Below, piece by piece: positions 57,693 through 64,000 of a stretch of 64,000 bases of DNA. The stretch comes from a virus. The stretch lies in the IMG/VR virus record IMGVR_UViG_3300017971_000228, positions 34,107 to 98,106 of that record, one strand, 5' to 3'. The first letter of the stretch is position 1; every line of letters begins with the position of its first letter. The notes below the pieces were generated by a model, which saw only the letters and a program-made list of their open reading frames with translations, did not search any database and had not been told where the DNA came from. Made by a program: the position numbers and the translations under genes.

Positions 57693-57868
57693 GGGGCTAT
57701 AATTAAGGTGAGGCATATTATCATTCATGCTCAGCCCCTGCACAACCTACCACTGAGGGATGGAGGGGCCACGGTAGGGACTGCTGGGTGGCAGGAGGTA
57801 GGCTCTGGTTCGTAGCACTGGGCCGGGGCGTGGGGAACCCCAGGGGCCAACTCACGCCAAGGAGGAAG
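57693..57868 (+). promoter_or_regulatory. Folded leader with TATAAT and a looped polar motif
   Basis: GGGGCT (57693-57698) pairs with AGCCCC (57733-57738), enclosing TATAAT (57698-57703) and an inner stem TGAG-CAT/ATG-CTCA (57709-57733). The inner loop is exactly ATTATCATTC. A further hairpin GGCGTG/CACGCC lies at 57827-57858, just before the SD AGGAGGAAGG. No good -35 is seen. Probably a promoter and structured leader for the sugar operon. Confidence 0.5.
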
Positions 57869-57869
57869 G

Positions 57870-58013
57870 ATGCCGGATTGGGTTTGTGAAGTAGCGTTGT
57901 GGGTGACGCATCTGCCCTGGACGCCGATGGACATTACGTCGCCGATCAAACACGTGGGGTTGTATGTGGCAGTAACCTTGGCCTGGGCGCTGGTATTGGG
58001 GCTGAAGGCATGA
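57870..58013 (+). CDS. 47-residue membrane peptide
   Basis: ATG after GGAGGAAGG. Two hydrophobic stretches (VCEVALWVTHLPW, GLYVAVTLAWALVLGL). ATGA-coupled to the next gene. Confidence 0.5.
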   Translation: MPDWVCEVALWVTHLPWTPMDITSPIKHVGLYVAVTLAWALVLGLKA

Positions 58014-58225
58014 AGTGTCCCATCTGTGAGAAGGAAGTTGGCCAGACCATCATCGGACATCTGACCGTTACCCACGGCATGAACCCCGTGCAGATGCTGG
58101 CGACGCTGTTCTGGCAAGTGGATAGGTTGGAGCGGTTACTGGATGAGCTGGCGGAGGCCGTGAAACAGGAGGTAGGCTTGCTGGCAAAGCTGGAAGAGCG
58201 TGTTGCTGAGGAGGAAATCGAATGA
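58010..58225 (+). CDS. C2H2-type zinc-finger protein with coiled tail
   Basis: 71 residues. CPICEKEVGQTIIGHLTVTHG is a plausible CCHH finger of the MucR/Ros-like or C2H2 type; a charged helix follows. Ends in the SD of the oxidase gene. Possible local regulator. Confidence 0.55.
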   Translation: MKCPICEKEVGQTIIGHLTVTHGMNPVQMLATLFWQVDRLERLLDELAEAVKQEVGLLAKLEERVAEEEIE

Positions 58226-59286
58226 TCGCCGGTTCTATGCCCCCCTACGTCTTCGGCTCTGGTGCCATCCAGTCGCTGCCTAGGTTGCTAGCGAAGCGGC
58301 GGCCTGGGTGGGTGCTGTGGCTGGTAGATCACTACTTTCGCGGGCTGAGAGAAATCTGCCTGCATGGTTCGAATATCTCAGACCAGCGGTTCTGTGTGGA
58401 TACCACCTTTGAGCCGACGGTGGAATCCGTGGATCGTATAGCTGAGGTCGTGCGAGACATAGGTGATGCGCCTACTGCCATCGTCGCCATTGGCGGCGGT
58501 TCCACCATGGACACCGCCAAGGCAGTCTCCGTGCTCCTCACCAATCCCGGCAAGGCAGCGGATTATCAAGGCTGGGATCTGGTGAAGGAACCCGCGGTCT
58601 ACAAGATCGGCGTTCCTACCATCTCGGGGACCGGCAGCGAGTCATCCTCTACGGCTGTCCTTACCAACCACGCCAAGGGGCTGAAGCTGGGGATCAATTC
58701 GCCGTACTCACGATTCGATCAGGTGGTGCTGGACCCGGACCTGACGAAGACGGTGCCGCACGAGCAGCGGTTCTACACGGCGATGGACACGTGGTTTCAC
58801 TGCAATGAGTACCTGTATGGACATGAGCACAACCGACTGACAAGTGAGTTAGCAGAATCAGCGGCAGGGCTAGTATCAGAAGTTTTTGTACCATACTGGT
58901 TGGACCCGCCAGCGGACGACGATGCAAGAGAAATGCTGATGGTAGCATCCTATCTAGGCGGTGCTGCTGCTGGATGCACAGGGCTAGTTCATCCATTCTC
59001 GGCGGGCCTGAGCATGGTACTGGGGCTGAGGCACGGGTTGGCGAATTGCGTGGCGGTACGGGGGTTGCAGGATCTAGCGCCGATGTATCACTGGTTCATG
59101 GACTACTTGGAAGATAGCCACATCGAGCTTCCCACTGGCCTCTGCGCCGACCTGACCGATGACCAGATGGAACAACTCTATCAATCCACCATCGTCCACG
59201 AGAAGCCCTTGCGGAATGCGCTGGGGGATGGGTGGCGGGACGTGCTGACACGGGAGAAGGTGCTAGAGATCTTCGGGAGGATGTGA
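58222..59286 (+). CDS. Iron-type alcohol dehydrogenase, KdnB-like (Kdo 8-oxidase)
   Basis: 354 residues, SD GAGGAGG. GGGSTMDTAKAVS (~94-106) is the NAD-binding motif; GTISGTGSESS-type segment and the histidines of the metal site (HPFSAGL, LRHGLANC) follow. It resembles KdnB, which oxidises C8 of Kdo before amination, and a DegT-family aminotransferase follows two genes later, as in the KdnA/KdnB pair of Shewanella. Specific substrate is inferred from that pairing. Confidence 0.65.
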   Translation: MIAGSMPPYVFGSGAIQSLPRLLAKRRPGWVLWLVDHYFRGLREICLHGSNISDQRFCVDTTFEPTVESVDRIAEVVRDIGDAPTAIVAIGGGSTMDTAKAVSVLLTNPGKAADYQGWDLVKEPAVYKIGVPTISGTGSESSSTAVLTNHAKGLKLGINSPYSRFDQVVLDPDLTKTVPHEQRFYTAMDTWFHCNEYLYGHEHNRLTSELAESAAGLVSEVFVPYWLDPPADDDAREMLMVASYLGGAAAGCTGLVHPFSAGLSMVLGLRHGLANCVAVRGLQDLAPMYHWFMDYLEDSHIELPTGLCADLTDDQMEQLYQSTIVHEKPLRNALGDGWRDVLTREKVLEIFGRM

Positions 59287-59588
59287 TGGCAGAATCAGAT
59301 GAACTGAAGGAGCTCAAGGGTCAGATCACTTCGCTCAAGGGGCGACTGACTAGGCTCGAGAGAGACAGGGACGAGCTAAAGGAGCGCCAGGACCGCGCCC
59401 TGCTCATCGAGGGCATCATCACGCCCGACATGGAGCGGTCGGAGACCGTCGTCACCTTCATGCGCAAGGTGGTGCTGATGGGGCTGCTGACCAAGGACGA
59501 GGCGCGGGCGCTGTTCCGGCGGGTGGTGCGGCCGGACGGGTATCTCTTGAGCAGGTTCGACGCGGTGGTGCTGGACAGGAGGGAGTGA
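59286..59588 (+). CDS. Coiled-coil hypothetical protein
   Basis: 100 residues from ATG 59286 (SD GGGAGGATG). Residues ~3-40 are a heptad-like coiled coil (LKGQITSLKGRLTRLERDRD), followed by a helical domain. ATGA-coupled to the aminotransferase; possibly an accessory. No family recognised. Confidence 0.5.
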   Translation: MAESDELKELKGQITSLKGRLTRLERDRDELKERQDRALLIEGIITPDMERSETVVTFMRKVVLMGLLTKDEARALFRRVVRPDGYLLSRFDAVVLDRRE

Positions 59589-60784
59589 TGGATTGGAAGA
59601 TCCCCTTCTCCGGTCGCCAGCACGAGTACACCCTTGACGAGATGGTGGTAGTCCTGAAAGCCATGATGGGCGCCAACCCACTTACCCAGGGCGGCTACCG
59701 AGACGAGTTCGAGGCGGCCTTCGCAGACTACCTGGGCGTGAGTGGGGGGTGCTTCGCGGTGAGCAACGCTACGTGTGCTCTGGAGCTGGCGGCGCAGCTC
59801 TGCCAGTTTGAGGAGGGCGACGAGGTCATCATCCCGGCGCACACATTCACGTCCACGGCCTACCCGTTTATCAAGCACGGCGCCAAGGTGGTGTGGGCTG
59901 ATATTGATCCAGAGACGCATGTGGTGACGCGCCACACAGTCCAGCGTTGTGTGACAGAGCGGACACGAGCGGTGGTTGTTGTGCATCTCTATGGCTATGT
60001 AGCTGATACGGGTACGGTTTCAGAGGCCCTGTATCTCAAGCATGGATTCGTGATAGAGGATGCTGCGCAAGCACTTGGAACACGCTTTGAGGCTGGTAGT
60101 GGGCAGTATCACTATGAGTGGCATCCTGGCGCCTATGGACACATGGGTGTGTTCTCTTTACACTCTCACAAGAACATCACAACGCTGGGCGAGGGTGGTG
60201 TTCTGTTTGTAAATGACTGGATGGACGAGGACCTGGTCCCCATGCTCCGACACAACGGCCACAAGCCCTATCCCGAGCGTGAGGACTACTGGGTGCCGGC
60301 CATGGGCGACGTGGACCTGCCAGAGCTGAACGGCAAGCCACTGATGCCGCACAACTTCTGTCTGGGCGAGGTGGAGTGTGCTTTGGGGACGAAGCTGTTG
60401 GAGAGGATAGATAGTATCAATGCCGAGAAGCGACGAAGGGCACTGTGGTTCATTGATGAGCTCTCAGGATATGAACAGCTTTCATTTCACCGAGTTGATT
60501 CTGAACGACACAACTACCACTTGTTGGTTGCACGCTATGAAGGAACTACAGAAGATCGTAATTCTCTCATACGGAGTCTCGCGCGAGATCATGGGGTTCA
60601 ATGTGTCGTCCAGTACATGCCCCTGTACCGCTATCCCTTCTACCAGAAGCTAGGGCTGGGTGAAGCGGACTGTCCGGTGACGGATCAGTGGTACGATCAC
60701 ATGGTGAGCTTCCCGTTCCAGCATTCGCTGACGGATGGGGAGCTGGAGTACGAGGTGGAATGTGTGAAGGAGGTACTGGGATGA
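59585..60784 (+). CDS. DegT/DnrJ/EryC1 aminotransferase, KdnA-like
   Basis: 399 residues. PLP-binding lysine K195 in SLHSHKNITTLGEGG; D158 (IEDAAQALG) contacts the pyridine nitrogen; GDEVIIPAHTFTSTAYP is typical of the family. These enzymes aminate keto-sugars. With the KdnB-like oxidase it would make an 8-amino-Kdo-type sugar, or another amino sugar. Confidence 0.75.
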   Translation: MMDWKIPFSGRQHEYTLDEMVVVLKAMMGANPLTQGGYRDEFEAAFADYLGVSGGCFAVSNATCALELAAQLCQFEEGDEVIIPAHTFTSTAYPFIKHGAKVVWADIDPETHVVTRHTVQRCVTERTRAVVVVHLYGYVADTGTVSEALYLKHGFVIEDAAQALGTRFEAGSGQYHYEWHPGAYGHMGVFSLHSHKNITTLGEGGVLFVNDWMDEDLVPMLRHNGHKPYPEREDYWVPAMGDVDLPELNGKPLMPHNFCLGEVECALGTKLLERIDSINAEKRRRALWFIDELSGYEQLSFHRVDSERHNYHLLVARYEGTTEDRNSLIRSLARDHGVQCVVQYMPLYRYPFYQKLGLGEADCPVTDQWYDHMVSFPFQHSLTDGELEYEVECVKEVLG

Positions 60785-61110
60785 AGTTTTCTATCAGCCG
60801 AACGTCTGGTGGGGATCCTCCATGTGGGGAAGCTGTCAAAGAACACTACCAGATGATGCAGCATCGGCTAGTTGCGTGGCTAGAAGAGCATCCGAGGCAG
60901 CACAAAAACTGGCAGCAGCATGGTTCTGATCACCAGGTCAAGAATGGGATAGCAACGCGGATGATTCCGTGGGAGCGGTGGGTGGTTGAGATTGAATCAC
61001 TTGAGGATCTGCTTGCTCACATTGACAAATGGGAGTCGGAGACCATCGTGTACGGCAAGAAGAGCGATGGATTGCCAAGCATAGAGATTTATGACGACTA
61101 TCGAGAGTAG
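60781..61110 (+). CDS. Hypothetical protein
   Basis: 109 residues, ATG 60781 with SD GAAGGAGG. Alpha/beta, with EHPRQHKNWQQHGSD, EIESLEDLLAHIDKW and a C-terminal strand. Overlaps the next gene by 20 bases. No family recognised. Confidence 0.5.
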   Translation: MKFSISRTSGGDPPCGEAVKEHYQMMQHRLVAWLEEHPRQHKNWQQHGSDHQVKNGIATRMIPWERWVVEIESLEDLLAHIDKWESETIVYGKKSDGLPSIEIYDDYRE

Positions 61111-61408
61111 GCTTCATTTAGCCTCCGCGCCCCAACACTCCACCGAACGCATAGACGTCAATGTCCTCATCGGCGACGTGTCGGAGCGCGACAAGTTCCT
61201 ATTCTTTGAGCCTTTCCAGGACGATGACGTGTGGCTGGAACTGCCGGCAGGCGAACTCTTGTGGGCGGACTTGTTGGCGCATCTGGGGGTGTTCAGTTCC
61301 AAGAGCCAGGCACGGAAAGCGGGGTGGGATAGGATGGTGGAATCAGGGTTCAGCGACGTGACGGTGGGGAAGCTGAAGCACAGGGTGGTGGTATTCAAGG
61401 AGGAGTGA
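61091..61408 (+). CDS. Hypothetical protein of the sugar operon
   Basis: 105 residues. A segment like LLAHLGVFSSKSQARKAGWD near residue 63 resembles the S4-like motif that binds RNA or marks small regulatory proteins, and it ends VTVGKLKHRVVVFKEE. Suggests a small nucleic-acid-binding role. Low certainty. Confidence 0.5.
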   Translation: MTTIESRLHLASAPQHSTERIDVNVLIGDVSERDKFLFFEPFQDDDVWLELPAGELLWADLLAHLGVFSSKSQARKAGWDRMVESGFSDVTVGKLKHRVVVFKEE

Positions 61409-61728
61409 TGAGGCTGAAAGAACGTGTTCAGGTTCTGGAGGACAAGCAGCAGGATATGGAGAAGAGGCTAGTAGAAGCAAGGATTCTAACTGAGCCCTGG
61501 GACTGGTCTGCATGGCCTTGGGAAACAATGGACTCTGGCAGCGTACTCATTCGCAAGAGAAGTCATGCTATTCGCCTGGTAGATCTTGTAGAGAAGATAG
61601 AGAAGTTGGAACAAAAAGTGGATCTGCTGGCAGCTGAAGGATGTCATCTTGAGTTCAGATGGGTTAGGGACAAGGTTGAGAAGGCCCATCATGAATTGGT
61701 GCCCTTGGGGGATGCTGAGTGCGAATAG
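61408..61728 (+). CDS. Coiled-coil hypothetical protein
   Basis: 106 residues from ATG 61408 (AGGAGTG, ATGA overlap). Coiled N-terminus (RLKERVQVLEDKQQDMEKRL) and a second coil (LVDLVEKIEKLEQKVDLLA). No family recognised. Confidence 0.5.
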   Translation: MRLKERVQVLEDKQQDMEKRLVEARILTEPWDWSAWPWETMDSGSVLIRKRSHAIRLVDLVEKIEKLEQKVDLLAAEGCHLEFRWVRDKVEKAHHELVPLGDAECE

Positions 61729-61782
61729 TCATCCGAGTCATCGGGTAGTAGTGCTGAATATGACCGGGGAAGAGAGGAGATT

Positions 61783-61980
61783 TTGCAGTTACCAGTAGCA
61801 GGTTGGACAGATGAAGGTCTGCGGTCCTGCCCTTTCTGTGGGGGCAGGGTAATGCTGTCATTCTATGACGGCAGTATTCACTGTGATACATGCGGCAAAC
61901 GCCAAGAATCCAGCCGAAGCGAATATGAAGCAAGGTGTAAATGGAACACACGCGCATGCGAATCATCATCCGAGTCATAG
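61783..61980 (+). CDS. Lar-like restriction alleviation protein
   Basis: 65 residues from TTG 61783 with SD AGAGGAG. The layout LRSCPFCGGRVML, a strand, IHCDTCGKR, then SRSEYEARCKWNTRA matches the small Lar/restriction-alleviation zinc-ribbon family found in phages. Role inferred: help phage DNA escape host restriction. Confidence 0.65.
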   Translation: MQLPVAGWTDEGLRSCPFCGGRVMLSFYDGSIHCDTCGKRQESSRSEYEARCKWNTRACESSSES

Positions 61981-62948
61981 CTTCCCAAGAACATGGACTG
62001 GGCCACGTCTATCGGGCGATGACGCTGGCGGAGGAGTTTGAGCGGCTGGGGCATGAGGTGCGGTTCGCTTGCGGCAATGACGCTCTAGGTCTGGTAGAGC
62101 AGATAGTTGGGGTACGGTATGGGGTGGATGCTGGTCACTCTTCCGACTACGCACTCTTTGCATGGCCCACACTCGTTATCAATGACATCTTGGACACTAG
62201 CGAAGAGTATGTAGAAGCCCTCAAGGATGCGGGGCGCAAAGTCATCAACTTCGAAGACCTTGGCCCAGGTGCGGACCACGCCGACCTCGTCATCAATGCT
62301 CTCTTCCAGACGCCTCAACGCGAAGGTGACCACTATCTGTGGGGGATAGACTACTTCTTTCTGCGTGATGAGTTCGTTCAAGCACAACCGTCGCCCTGGA
62401 ACAACCAGGTGGACAACGTACTGGTGTCCTACGGTGGCACGGATCCTACGGATCTCACCTGGAAGACGGTGAATGCCATCGCGCCCTACTGTCGGGAGCA
62501 CAAGATCACCATGTACATCGTCGTGGGACCAGGCTATACGGTGGAGCGCGAGGCCGCGGTGTTGAAACTGCTGTGGGACTGGGGCGTGGAGCGGGTGTTC
62601 TTCGTGCGGGAGACGGGGGTGATGGCGCAGATCATGAGCCGGTGCCAGCTGGCGTTCTGCTCCAACGGGCGGACGGTGTATGAGCTGGCGCACATGCACG
62701 TGCCGGCCTTTGTGATAGCTCATCATGAACGGGAAAACACGCACGATTTTGCCACTAGGGAGAATGGGTTCGCCAACATGGGTGTCTATCGGGAAGGGTT
62801 GATGTACGAAATGCGAAGGTTCGGGGAGTGGGCTGCTGAAGCTGCTGATGTCAGACGCGAGTGCTGGGAAGCCATGCAGCGGTTCGATCTGAGTGGGAAC
62901 AAGGAGAGAGTGGCGAGGAGGATACTGGAGGCATGTAATGAGCGGTAG
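61941..62948 (+). CDS. PseG/SpsG-like sugar-nucleotide hydrolase
   Basis: 335 residues from ATG 61941 (AAGGTG upstream). GT-B fold: GLGHVYRAMTLAEEFERLGH (~20-39), LVSYGGTDPTDLT, AFCSNGRTVYELAHMHVPAFV. The GGTDP and NGRTVYEL motifs are typical of PseG/SpsG proteins that release or transfer sugars in nonulosonic acid pathways. The neighbouring SpsF-like gene strengthens the call. Confidence 0.75.
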   Translation: MEHTRMRIIIRVIASQEHGLGHVYRAMTLAEEFERLGHEVRFACGNDALGLVEQIVGVRYGVDAGHSSDYALFAWPTLVINDILDTSEEYVEALKDAGRKVINFEDLGPGADHADLVINALFQTPQREGDHYLWGIDYFFLRDEFVQAQPSPWNNQVDNVLVSYGGTDPTDLTWKTVNAIAPYCREHKITMYIVVGPGYTVEREAAVLKLLWDWGVERVFFVRETGVMAQIMSRCQLAFCSNGRTVYELAHMHVPAFVIAHHERENTHDFATRENGFANMGVYREGLMYEMRRFGEWAAEAADVRRECWEAMQRFDLSGNKERVARRILEACNER

Positions 62949-63201
62949 CTTGAGTATATACGGAATGCGGGAAGTGAACCGTGAGTTAGTAAAGCTCTTG
63001 AATGACTACCAAGAGCGCCCCGATACTTCACCCCAGGCACATGATTGGGCAATGGAGCTGGCTGAAGAAATATCGAGTCAAGTAGACTTCATTCGTGACA
63101 AGCCATCAATTGCGACAGAGATCAATGAGTGGTGTTACGATATCCGGGTCGCAGACATACCAGACACCATAGACATCATTAGGGTAGAATATAGCTGGTG
63201 A
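62938..63201 (+). CDS. Hypothetical protein
   Basis: 87 residues, ATG with GGAGG six bases upstream. Helical and acidic (REVNRELVKLLNDYQERPDT, WAMELAEEISSQVDF). No family recognised. Confidence 0.5.
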   Translation: MSGSLSIYGMREVNRELVKLLNDYQERPDTSPQAHDWAMELAEEISSQVDFIRDKPSIATEINEWCYDIRVADIPDTIDIIRVEYSW

Positions 63202-63215
63202 TTGGAGGTGTGCGA

Positions 63216-63359
63216 ATGAGTCTGGGAGAAGCAGCGATTCTCAGTGGGATATGGCTTCTGATAAGGCTTCATCATGGCTGGCCATGGTGGGCTGGCCTCA
63301 TCGGCTTTACGCTAACGCTTCTGACAGTTCATTTGATAGGGGCATGGTTCAATGTCTGA
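63216..63359 (+). CDS. 47-residue membrane peptide
   Basis: SD TTGGAGGTG. Two hydrophobic segments (AAILSGIWLLIRL, WWAGLIGFTLTLLTVHLIG). Overlaps the next start by 8 bases. Confidence 0.5.
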   Translation: MSLGEAAILSGIWLLIRLHHGWPWWAGLIGFTLTLLTVHLIGAWFNV

Positions 63360-64000
63360 TAAAGTCGTCGCCGTCGTTCAAGCTCGCATGGGCAGCACGC
63401 GCCTTCCTAACAAGGCTATGCTGTGGCTCAACGGCTATCCGGTGATTGAGTGGGTCATTCGGCGACTCAGGCGATGCGAAAGACTGGATGACATCATAGT
63501 TGCTATCCCGCACGCTGGCATCAGTCGTGAGAATAGCGTGCTAGGTGAGTACGTGGCGAGGCGTGGGGTAGAAGCGACGGGGACAATCAACGAGAACAAT
63601 GTACTCAATCGGATTCTGGTAGCGGCCGAGGTCAAACAGGCAGATTATGTAGTTCGGGTGTGCGGCGACTGCCCATTTGTATCGCCTAGCGTAGTGGATG
63701 ATCTCGTGGAACGTTTCATGGAGATTGAAGTGGACTATATGTACAACCATATCCCACGCAGCAATCTCTATCCTGATGGACTGGGGGCTGAGATAGTATC
63801 CTTTGAGACGCTTGAATTGCTGCACCAGCGCGCGAAGGGATCGGAGCAGATTGAGCATGCTTTCAACCACATCTAAAACAACCTAGGCATGTACCGCATG
63901 AGTACATTCAACCCACCAGACCCATGCCTACACCATCCTGAGCTCAAGCTCGATCTCGACACCTACGAAGATTATCAAAGACTGCTGGCCAGCGGGGTGG
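63352..64000 (+). pseudogene. SpsF-like cytidylyltransferase interrupted by an in-frame TAA (3' partial)
   Basis: Starts DKVVAVVQARMGSTRLPNKA, the nucleotide-binding loop of SpsF/CMP-sugar synthetases; continues RVCGDCPFVSPSVVD. A TAA at 63874-63876 stops it at 174 residues, right where the family continues (EHAFNHI). The same frame then reads NNLGMYRMSTFNPPDP and LDLDTYEDYQRLL, which is the expected C-terminal part, and runs off the window. So this is a nonsense mutation, a sequence error or a readthrough case. Restart at ATG 63891 is possible. Confidence 0.65.

Larger units (their letters stand above)
1664..63980 (+). repeat. Dispersed polar motif GATTATCATTC (core ATTATCA), + strand only
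   Basis: By reading I find 30 cores ATTATCA on the + strand, starting at 1665, 4031, 5283, 9839, 13773, 19319, 19891, 20615, 22493, 24529, 25039, 25976, 26938, 28827, 29594, 32365, 33735, 36113, 36936, 38810, 39131, 40648, 42672, 42825, 43469, 45989, 47095, 57717, 58562 and 63971. The reverse complement TGATAAT was not found. The full 11-mer occurs nine times, all between 20.6 and 46 kb. Copies fall in all three frames, in intergenic DNA and within minus-strand genes. Confidence 0.85.

Noticed and set aside
1-64000. CRISPR arrays, rRNA or tRNA genes
   Set aside because: No regularly spaced direct repeats with unique spacers, and no convincing rRNA or cloverleaf sequence, were seen on reading.

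Overview
The window looks like a 64 kb piece of a temperate, tailed bacteriophage or prophage (Caudoviricetes, siphovirus-like) infecting an unidentified bacterium of medium-high GC. The evidence is a tail operon with a tape measure protein and a -1 frameshifted tail chaperone, a lysis cassette, a large serine recombinase, a CI/Cro-type switch, a phage replication set and both terminase genes. Genes are packed tightly, often with ATGA or GTGA stop/start overlaps, and use strong AGGAGG ribosome sites. GTG, TTG and at least one CTG start occur. Nothing in the sequence names the host. Portal, protease and major capsid genes are absent. The gene order (terminase at 50-52 kb; connectors and tail at 4-17 kb) is that of a circular or circularly permuted genome whose head genes lie outside the window; this is inference.

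Layout. 1-8.2 kb: a long repetitive structural protein (cut by the left edge), neck/connector and tail-completion genes, two glycosyltransferases, then a terminator. 8.3-17 kb: two tandem tail-tube paralogues, tail chaperones G/GT, tape measure and distal tail/fibre proteins. 17-20.3 kb: metallophosphoesterase, XhlA-like protein, two-domain endolysin, holin. 20.3-23.4 kb (minus strand): serine recombinase, zinc-ribbon membrane protein, two doubtful small genes, CI-like repressor. 23.4-32.4 kb: Cro-like gene behind a perfect consensus promoter, small early genes, Rad52-like annealing protein, a structured non-coding block, ParB, primase, GIY-YIG nuclease, HTH initiator/loader, DnaB-like helicase. 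32.4-50 kb: an accessory and DNA-modification region with four DNA methyltransferases (one carrying an intein plus an antisense HNH gene), a VUT-type transporter beside a DpdA-like base-exchange enzyme, a radical SAM protein, RuvC-like resolvase, RNA ligase, SSB, a second ParB-like protein and a TAGT/GREB1-like glycosyltransferase. 50-52.8 kb: terminase. 53.4-57.7 kb: an array of small genes joined by repeated junction sequences, then two sigma-region-4-like proteins. 57.9-64 kb: a sugar pathway (Kdo8N-type oxidase and aminotransferase, PseG-like and SpsF-like proteins) mixed with small genes.

How it fits together. Lysogeny would be set by the divergent repressor/Cro promoters near 23.4 kb and the recombinase. 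No DNA polymerase is seen, so host polymerase with phage primase, helicase, SSB and annealing protein is likely. The methyltransferases, the deazaguanine-type pair and the ParB-like/TAGT pair suggest heavily modified DNA; a Lar-like protein fits the same anti-restriction theme. The glycosyltransferases and sugar genes suggest glycan decoration of virion, DNA or host surface.

Two patterns are not explained by ordinary annotation. (1) A strand-polarised motif, GATTATCATTC with core ATTATCA: I read 30 cores on the + strand and none on the - strand, in all reading frames. (2) Families of tiny leader ORFs and junction repeats that carry the Shine-Dalgarno of the next gene, one of which can fold so that the SD is hidden.
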